A DNA stretch of 44,393 bases from Spirochaetota bacterium (GTDB lineage: Bacteria > Spirochaetota > UBA4802 > UBA5368): the NCBI GenBank assembly GCA_018263175.1, contig JADFDB010000004.1, positions 1 to 44,393 on the forward strand. Direction: 5' to 3'. A program made the position numbers and the translations under genes. Under the pieces are notes generated by a model. It did not search any database. It was not told where the DNA came from and saw nothing but the letters and a program-made list of their open reading frames with translations. Below are positions 37,919 to 44,393 of this stretch, piece by piece. The first letter of the stretch is position 1, and each line of letters opens with the position of its first letter.

Positions 37919-38137
37919 CGTTCTATACTCGGCCTGTCGCGTTATCGAGCATACAGGCATGGTCGTCCGCCGGGGGCCGGCGATAAGGGGTTCCCGGAGT
38001 TCGCGATAAATCGGTTGTGACGATAAACGGCCCGGCCCCACAATGGCGGTATTCCGATGGTCCCGACGAACTCCCGGGATGGGCGCGGAACATCCGGCCT
38101 GAGCGGCGGACCGGGAAAGAACGGTTGCGGTGATGGA

Positions 38138-40432
38138 ATGACTGTTACCAGAAAAACACTGATGATTGCGGGTATCACTGCGGCGGCCATCGCCATCGTG
38201 GCACTCGGTATTCGCCTCCTGCTCCACAGTACCGGATCGCTTGACGGATCCTTCGCCGGGGCCGTCAACGACAGGGTCGAAATTCTGCGGGACGGCCGGG
38301 GGACGCCGCTCATCAAGGCGGCGAACTGGAGTGACGCCTGCTTCGCACTCGGTTATATCCACGCGCAGGACCGTCTGGTGATGATCGAATATTACCGGGC
38401 GATGGCGAGAGGGCGTATACGGGAGCTTTCCGGAGACGACGCACGCCTTATGGACAGGCTTGCCGCCGTTATGGGATTTCACCGCCGCGCGGGCGAAATT
38501 GTGGACAGGCTCAAATCGCCGTACCGCGAATACCTCGAGGCCTACGCAAAAGGCGTCAATTCGATGAAGGACAGAAAATACCGGGAGATCGTCCGTTTCT
38601 CCCGCCTGCCGGTTGATCCATGGACGGCCCGGGATGTTGTCGCGATACTGCTGCTCGCGGACTGGTCACAGAGCTTTCTCGCCAATCGGGAGCTCGTTTT
38701 CGCGCTTCCCGAGCGCCTCAGGGCCTTTCCCCTGCGCGACGTCATTCCGGAGGATATGCTGTACTGGTATTCCGATGCCGAGCAAAAAAATGTTTTCGCG
38801 CTCAGGGAGCTTAAAAAGATTGTGGGCGATTTTGTCGGCTCATTCTGCTCGGGCTTTGCCTGCCTGGTCCCGACCTCGCTGACGCACGACGGCAGGGAGA
38901 GAATCATCTTTAACCTCGATGTCCCCCTGCATCTTTATCCCTCGTGGTACCCCGTATGTTTCCGTGTGGGAGGCGATGAGCTCGATGGAGTCAGTTTTTC
39001 GGGATTGCCCTTCGTCTTCACCGGCAGGACCCCATCCATGGCCTTTTCGTCGTTTACGATGAAAGCCGATACGCAGGACTTCCACATCGAAACGACCAGA
39101 ACGATCAAGGATTCGACACAATATCTCGGGGCGCTCGGCTGGCGCGATTTCGAGATGGCGGAAGCGTCCACCTCCCCGGACGGAGCGATGCCCGTGCGTT
39201 CCACCGAGCGCGGACCCGTCCTGAGCGATATCTTCGCGGGTATGTACAGGACCGATTGTATCAGCATTCGAACGCTCTCCCCCGGCGAGGATTATATTGC
39301 CGCGCTGTTCGACGTGCCGCTCGCCGTCTCGCCCGCCGCGGCGCGCGCGCGCCTTGCCGGCGTGAGCTCGCCTCCGAAGGCCTACCTCTTCTCGTCCGGG
39401 GACAACGCCCTGCGCTGTTTTTCCGGGAAAATACCGGTGCGATTGCCGGGGGCGGGATTATTTAAAAACAGGGTGTTCAATCCGGCATGGATGGGCGTTG
39501 CCGACGTATCGAATTATTCCGAGGCGATAGGGCGCGATGTGGGCATGATCGGCGATTCGATCGCCGAGGGAATCCCCCCCGTTATGAGGAGCGGCCTGGC
39601 CTATGGCGATGAAAGCAGGCCGGAACGTATCAGAACCCTGACCGGAGCGGGCGGGGTGCTCGATATCGTGGCCCTGCAGAGGGTGCTCGATGATACCTAT
39701 TCGGTGTCCGCGGCGAAATTCGTACCGTTTTTCATGAGGCTGCTCGAGAAGATACCGGTGACGTCGGCAAGGCTTACGAGGATTTATTTTCTGGACTGGG
39801 ACTGTCGCATGCGCAAGGATTCGGTCGCCGCGACCATCTACCAGACGCTTATGCTTAAGCTTGTTCAGGAAACGCTGGGAGATGAGTGTAAAAACGAAAT
39901 TTCGGGAATCCTCGAACACTATAATTATTTTTCCGACAGCTTCCTGAAGGCGCTGGAGGACGAAAAGTCGCTTCTCTTCGATGATATCACTACGGTCGCG
40001 CGCGAGGAGCGCCGGGACGATATTTTCGACCGGGGCTTTCTGAAATCCATGCGTTATCTCAATGAACGGCGCGGCCCGATTATGGAGAACTGGACCTGGG
40101 GAAGCCTGCACACGGGGCATTTTGCGGTTCCCCTCATCGACGAAAGCGCGTTCTGGTCGCGCCTCTTCTACGGCAAAACGGACGAGCCCGTCGAGGGCGG
40201 ATTCGCCACCGTTCACCGCGGAACATCGCTTCCTTCAGAGAATTTCAAGGCCGACGTGACAAGCTGTCTTTCCGGCATATACGATACCGGGGCGGGGGCC
40301 TACTCCGCATCATACAGCTACTCGCTGAATCCATTTTCTGATTATTTCGACTACAGGGTGGAATACGGCAGATTTGCAGCGTTCAGTCCGGACGACACCC
40401 GTCATCGTATAGACATACGCCCGGCGAAGTGA
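38138..40432 (+). CDS. Penicillin acylase family (Ntn-hydrolase fold) protein, possibly catalytically degenerate
   Basis: ALGYIHAQDRLVMIEYYRAMARGRIRELSG; DGVSFSGLPFVFTGRTPSMAFSSFTMKADTQDFHIE; MRYLNERRGPIMENWTWGSLHTGHF. Confidence 0.8.
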   Translation: MTVTRKTLMIAGITAAAIAIVALGIRLLLHSTGSLDGSFAGAVNDRVEILRDGRGTPLIKAANWSDACFALGYIHAQDRLVMIEYYRAMARGRIRELSGDDARLMDRLAAVMGFHRRAGEIVDRLKSPYREYLEAYAKGVNSMKDRKYREIVRFSRLPVDPWTARDVVAILLLADWSQSFLANRELVFALPERLRAFPLRDVIPEDMLYWYSDAEQKNVFALRELKKIVGDFVGSFCSGFACLVPTSLTHDGRERIIFNLDVPLHLYPSWYPVCFRVGGDELDGVSFSGLPFVFTGRTPSMAFSSFTMKADTQDFHIETTRTIKDSTQYLGALGWRDFEMAEASTSPDGAMPVRSTERGPVLSDIFAGMYRTDCISIRTLSPGEDYIAALFDVPLAVSPAAARARLAGVSSPPKAYLFSSGDNALRCFSGKIPVRLPGAGLFKNRVFNPAWMGVADVSNYSEAIGRDVGMIGDSIAEGIPPVMRSGLAYGDESRPERIRTLTGAGGVLDIVALQRVLDDTYSVSAAKFVPFFMRLLEKIPVTSARLTRIYFLDWDCRMRKDSVAATIYQTLMLKLVQETLGDECKNEISGILEHYNYFSDSFLKALEDEKSLLFDDITTVAREERRDDIFDRGFLKSMRYLNERRGPIMENWTWGSLHTGHFAVPLIDESAFWSRLFYGKTDEPVEGGFATVHRGTSLPSENFKADVTSCLSGIYDTGAGAYSASYSYSLNPFSDYFDYRVEYGRFAAFSPDDTRHRIDIRPAK

Positions 40433-40438
40433 GTCGTG

Positions 40439-40511
<73 letters not shown>

Positions 40512-40578
40512 ATGGTGCATCCATCGTATGCAGTGCCATAGACTCCGTCAATGAAAATTTATTCATGGTTGATGATAA

Positions 40579-43500
40579 ATGATGACTCTCCGGTGCCGGC
40601 GTGTAAAAAAAAGTTTGAACGGGAACCCTCGCCCGGAGATCGACGGTCCCGGCGCATGCGTTCCCACGGCCGGAAGATTTCATCGTATCGTAGTGTCGGT
40701 GGTCATGCTTCTCTTGTGCGCGGGGGCCGTTTCGGCCGCAGAGCCGGTGACGCTCGACGGAAACTTTACCAAACGCCGTTTGAGCGGGCACCTCGAATAT
40801 TACCTGGACAAAGCGGGATCGCTCGGCATTGCGGACGTCGTTGGGCCCGGCTTTCCGTTTCGCGGGGTGACCGAATCGGGTGACAGTCCGAGTTTCGGCT
40901 ACAGCCGCGGCGCGCTGTGGCTGCGGTTTCGCGTCCAAAATTCATCGCGCGCTCCGCTCGAATGGTATCTCGAATACAATTATCCCGTCATCGATCGACT
41001 CGAGTTGTTCATTCCCGAAGGAAGGGGCTTCCGGAAAATCGAGGCCGGCGATCGCAGGCCTTTCGCACAGCGCGCCGTTGAGTATCGTTCGCCCGTGTTT
41101 CTGCTGACCCAGGAAAGCGGCACCTCCGCGTATTATCTGCGCGTGCGAACCCAGGGCTCGCTCACCGCGCCGCTCATCGCATGGCTCCCCGGGGCCTTCG
41201 AGAAAATGAAGACCGATGAAATGATCCTCCTGGGCATCTATTACGGCATTATGCTCGGGCTGGCACTGTATCATATGTTCCTGTTTCTTTCGGTCAGGGA
41301 GCGGAGCTATCCGTACCTGATTCTTCTCATTTTCGGAATGATGATTTTTACGATGACGCATAACGGACTGGCCTTTCAGTATCTCTGGCCCGAGAGCGTA
41401 GAATGGCAGAACCGGGCTCATCCCTTTCTGATGTTTTTCATGAACGCCGTCGCGCTTCAGTTCACGAGGCATTTCCTTTCCATGCGGGAAAGAATGCCGC
41501 GTATCGATGTGCCGGTGCGTCTCCTGGCCGCAATAAACCTGCCGGCGATGGCTGTCCCGTTTATTACGGAGTATTACTACGCGACCCAGATCGCGGTAAT
41601 CCTGTCGGGGATTTCGGGCGCCATGCTCATTTTTGCGGGGGTTGCGGGCTTATTTCTTCGCCTGCGCGAGGCGCGTTTCTATCTGACGGCCTTCCTGTGT
41701 TTTCTGGTCGGGGTACTGCTCATGACGCTGCGCGCGTACGGCCTGCTCTCCGAAAACCCGGTAACGGCGTGGACCTACCAGGTCGGCTCTTCGGTGATGA
41801 TCCTTCTGTTCTCGCTGGGTGTGGCGGACAAAATCAACTCCATGCGCGGTGAGCGCGAGCGGGCGCTGACCCGCCTCGCCGAGTCCGAGGAGAAGTACCG
41901 CACCCTGGTGGAAAACGCCCGCGACGGGATCGTTCTGCTGGCAGGCGAAAGGCCGTTATATGCAAATCCTTCGCTCATCGCGATGCTCGGTTATCCCGAA
42001 CGCGAATTCTATGCGAAGAGCGTTCCCGATTTCCTTCCGGACGGTTTGATCGGCACCGATTCGGCGCCTCCCCGATATCGAGGGGAGGTAGGCGGGATCG
42101 AACTGCCTTCGAATTTTGAGACCCGGCTACTGACGCAAAGCGGTGGTACGCTGGATGTGATCATCTCGGCATCGCGCATCCGGATGGGCGGCGATGAGGT
42201 GGTCATCGCGATCATAAGCAATGTCTCGAGCCTGAAAAAGGCCGAAAACACGATCCATCGGCAATACCGGGAGATCCGCGCCCAGTACGAGGAGATGGAA
42301 TCCCTGAACAGAGAGCTCATGAGTACGCATAACGAGCTTGTGAACCTGAACGAGCGGCTTGCCGGGGAGAAGGAGCAGCTTGCGGCGACGCTGGTCTCCA
42401 TCGATGACGGGGTTATCACGACCAATACGGAAGGCCGGATCGTGATGCTCAATCACGCGGCGGAGCGCCTTACGGGCTGGTCGCGGGCGGAGGCCGAGGG
42501 ACATCCGGTCGGGGAGCTGTTGAATCCCGGAGGAGCGCCGGTAAAGAGTAAGAAAAAAAGAGGGATCGTTTCCGAGGTCACCCGCAGGGGCGGCCTCGAG
42601 CTAAGCGACGTGCCGCTTGCGCTCGTCAACAGGAAAGGGGAAGAGCGGATAGTGGAGATCTCCGGCGCGCCGGTTCAGACCACTGACGGAAAAATCCTCG
42701 GGGCGGTGCTTGCCGTACGCGACATCACCGAAAAACACAAACTGGAGAAGGAGATCGCCAAAATCGGAAAGATCGAATCGCTCGGTCTGCTTGCCGGGGG
42801 CATAGCCCACGATTTTAATAATCTTCTCACCGCGATAATCGGCAACCTCTCACTGGCGAAGATGGAGGCGAAAGGAAACAGCGCATGCGCGGAGATTTTG
42901 GACAGGATCGAGAGCGCGTCGCAGCGGGCCGTAAATTTGACGAGACAGCTCCTCACTTTTTCTAAGGGGGGAGACCCCATCATAAAGACCGCCTCCATAG
43001 TGGAGCTTCTGAAAGAGAGCGTGCCCTTTCTCCTGGCGGGATCGAACGTCAGGAGCGATTTCTTCGTGGAGGGTGATATTCGGCCGGTCGATATCGATCC
43101 AGACCAGATAAGCCAGGTACTGCATAACCTCGTAATCAACACCCTGCAGGCCATGCCCGGCGGAGGCAGACTTTCGATACGGGTGCAAAATACATCGGAT
43201 GTACGGTGGCTGCCTCTCCCGGCCGGCCGCTACGTCAGGATATCCATCTCGGACGAAGGGGTGGGGATACCGCGGAAGCATCTCGCCAGGATATTCGACC
43301 CGTATTTCACGACCAAGGAGTATGGCAACGGACTCGGCCTCGCCATCACCTATTCCATCATCAAAAAGCACGGCGGACACATCGACGTCGAATCAAACGA
43401 AGGGGTTGGGACGACGTTTAACGTGTATCTGCGCGCCTCCGAGGCCGAGGGTACGCCGGGTGATGCGGCCCTTCCGCCGTCGGCGTTCCGTCCGCACAGG

Positions 43501-43893
43501 GGAAGGATCATGGTGATGGATGATGAGGAATACATCCTCGACCTCGCGGTGAACATGCTCGAACATTTCGGTTACGAGGCTGTGGGGGTCCGCAATGGAA
43601 GCGAGGCCATAGAGTCCTATCGGCAGGCAATTGATGCGGGGAAACGCTTCGATGCGGTGATCATGGACCTCACCATCCCGGGGGGGATGGGAGGCCGCGA
43701 TGCGCTTTTAGAACTCAAGGGCGTCGATCCGGAAGTGGTCGCGATCGTTTCGAGCGGGTATTCCAACGATCCGGTCATGGCCAATTTCAGGGAGCACGGC
43801 TTCTGCGGTGTTCTCATGAAGCCCTATACGATCGAGGACATGATAAACACGATTGACGAAGCCACCGACCCGGGGGATGGGGCGATCGCCTGA
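40579..43893 (+). CDS. Hybrid sensor histidine kinase: 7TMR-DISM extracellular + 7TM, two PAS, HisKA, HATPase_c, REC
   Basis: Extracellular beta domain, 7 hydrophobic helices, EEKYRTLVENARDGI PAS, GIAHDFNNLLTAIIGNLSLAK H-box, GNGLGLAITYSIIKKHGG, MVMDDEEYILDLA / VIMDLTIPGGMGG REC; exact start uncertain. Confidence 0.9.
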   Translation: MMTLRCRRVKKSLNGNPRPEIDGPGACVPTAGRFHRIVVSVVMLLLCAGAVSAAEPVTLDGNFTKRRLSGHLEYYLDKAGSLGIADVVGPGFPFRGVTESGDSPSFGYSRGALWLRFRVQNSSRAPLEWYLEYNYPVIDRLELFIPEGRGFRKIEAGDRRPFAQRAVEYRSPVFLLTQESGTSAYYLRVRTQGSLTAPLIAWLPGAFEKMKTDEMILLGIYYGIMLGLALYHMFLFLSVRERSYPYLILLIFGMMIFTMTHNGLAFQYLWPESVEWQNRAHPFLMFFMNAVALQFTRHFLSMRERMPRIDVPVRLLAAINLPAMAVPFITEYYYATQIAVILSGISGAMLIFAGVAGLFLRLREARFYLTAFLCFLVGVLLMTLRAYGLLSENPVTAWTYQVGSSVMILLFSLGVADKINSMRGERERALTRLAESEEKYRTLVENARDGIVLLAGERPLYANPSLIAMLGYPEREFYAKSVPDFLPDGLIGTDSAPPRYRGEVGGIELPSNFETRLLTQSGGTLDVIISASRIRMGGDEVVIAIISNVSSLKKAENTIHRQYREIRAQYEEMESLNRELMSTHNELVNLNERLAGEKEQLAATLVSIDDGVITTNTEGRIVMLNHAAERLTGWSRAEAEGHPVGELLNPGGAPVKSKKKRGIVSEVTRRGGLELSDVPLALVNRKGEERIVEISGAPVQTTDGKILGAVLAVRDITEKHKLEKEIAKIGKIESLGLLAGGIAHDFNNLLTAIIGNLSLAKMEAKGNSACAEILDRIESASQRAVNLTRQLLTFSKGGDPIIKTASIVELLKESVPFLLAGSNVRSDFFVEGDIRPVDIDPDQISQVLHNLVINTLQAMPGGGRLSIRVQNTSDVRWLPLPAGRYVRISISDEGVGIPRKHLARIFDPYFTTKEYGNGLGLAITYSIIKKHGGHIDVESNEGVGTTFNVYLRASEAEGTPGDAALPPSAFRPHRGRIMVMDDEEYILDLAVNMLEHFGYEAVGVRNGSEAIESYRQAIDAGKRFDAVIMDLTIPGGMGGRDALLELKGVDPEVVAIVSSGYSNDPVMANFREHGFCGVLMKPYTIEDMINTIDEATDPGDGAIA

Positions 43894-43896
43894 AGT

Positions 43897-44393
43897 TTAC
43901 GTGTGTGCCGGAACAACCGGCCCTTTGCCGCGCGCCGTTTCTTTCCCGAGGGCGAAGGCGCGCCTGTTGGTTTCGAAATCGGGAAATTGTTCGCGCACAA
44001 CGGCGAGGATCGACTCGTCCGATACCGGCAGCTCCCCCAGGGCGCTTGCCATGCCGAGCGCGATGGTATTGACCTGCCGCAGTGAATTGAAATGTCGCCG
44101 CGACAGCTCGTCGATCGGGAATGCATGGACGTTCGAGGCGAATTCCCGGAGCCGCGCGTGTATCGATTCGAGCGGCGGGTACTCGCGCTCCCCCATGCGG
44201 ACCGACACCGGCGTGAGCGGGAAGTCGTTGACGATCACTACGGACCGCTCGTGGAGCCAGCGCGCGTGCCGGAGGGCCTCCATGGGCTCCATGGATATCA
44301 TCATGTCGGCCCCTCCGATCGGGATGAGCCCCGAGGCGGCCATGCGGCGCTCGTCGGCCGCCTCGCCGCTTTCGAGCCTCCTGTACCGGACGT
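43897..44393 (-). CDS. Indolepyruvate ferredoxin oxidoreductase beta-like protein; N-terminus beyond window
   Basis: Frame open to window end (RRLESGEAADERRMAASGLIPIGGADMMISMEPMEALRHARWL); IorB-like GADMMISMEPMEALR. Confidence 0.75.
   Translation of the reverse strand, partial: VRYRRLESGEAADERRMAASGLIPIGGADMMISMEPMEALRHARWLHERSVVIVNDFPLTPVSVRMGEREYPPLESIHARLREFASNVHAFPIDELSRRHFNSLRQVNTIALGMASALGELPVSDESILAVVREQFPDFETNRRAFALGKETARGKGPVVPAHT

Overview
44.4 kb of GC-rich bacterial chromosome, densely coding and mostly housekeeping. The taxonomic guess (Spirochaetota-like) is tentative and rests on a lipobox-type lipoprotein, a PASTA protein next to rpe, and trmD-operon synteny with flagellar-type genes. 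Main content: a KAS III/HMG-CoA-synthase-like protein fused to a DUF35 Zn-ribbon, beside an SCP-x-type thiolase and opposite an acyl-CoA ligase; prfA-prmC; nth; two histidine kinases; two J-domain proteins; mntP; dapF and dapL; an N-acetylmuramoyl-L-alanine amidase; pgsA; a PASTA protein; rpe; an rpsP-KH-rimM-trmD-rplS-rnhB operon continuing into FliK-like, FlhB-C-terminal-like (FhlB/YlqH), HD-GYP-like and YraN genes; an AI-2E family permease; a REC-GGDEF protein; a lone DNA methyltransferase; a selenocysteine formate dehydrogenase (in-frame TGA plus SECIS hairpin) with its Fe-S subunit; a penicillin-acylase-like protein; tRNA-Arg(CCG) and tRNA-Ala(CGC); and a truncated indolepyruvate-oxidoreductase-beta-like gene at the right edge. 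Best leads: (1) a long, structured fdh leader with mutually exclusive terminator/antiterminator pairings; (2) the Sec-formate dehydrogenase, split in the ORF track; (3) a 54-aa FlgM-like ORF missed by the track, close to FliK- and FlhB-like genes embedded in a ribosomal operon; (4) two probable pseudo-enzymes (HD-GYP lacking the HD histidine; penicillin acylase lacking the Ser nucleophile); (5) a candidate dispersed palindromic repeat; (6) two Cys-rich small-protein genes with AT-rich dyad-containing upstream regions. No CRISPR array, transposase, prophage or recognisable defence island was seen.
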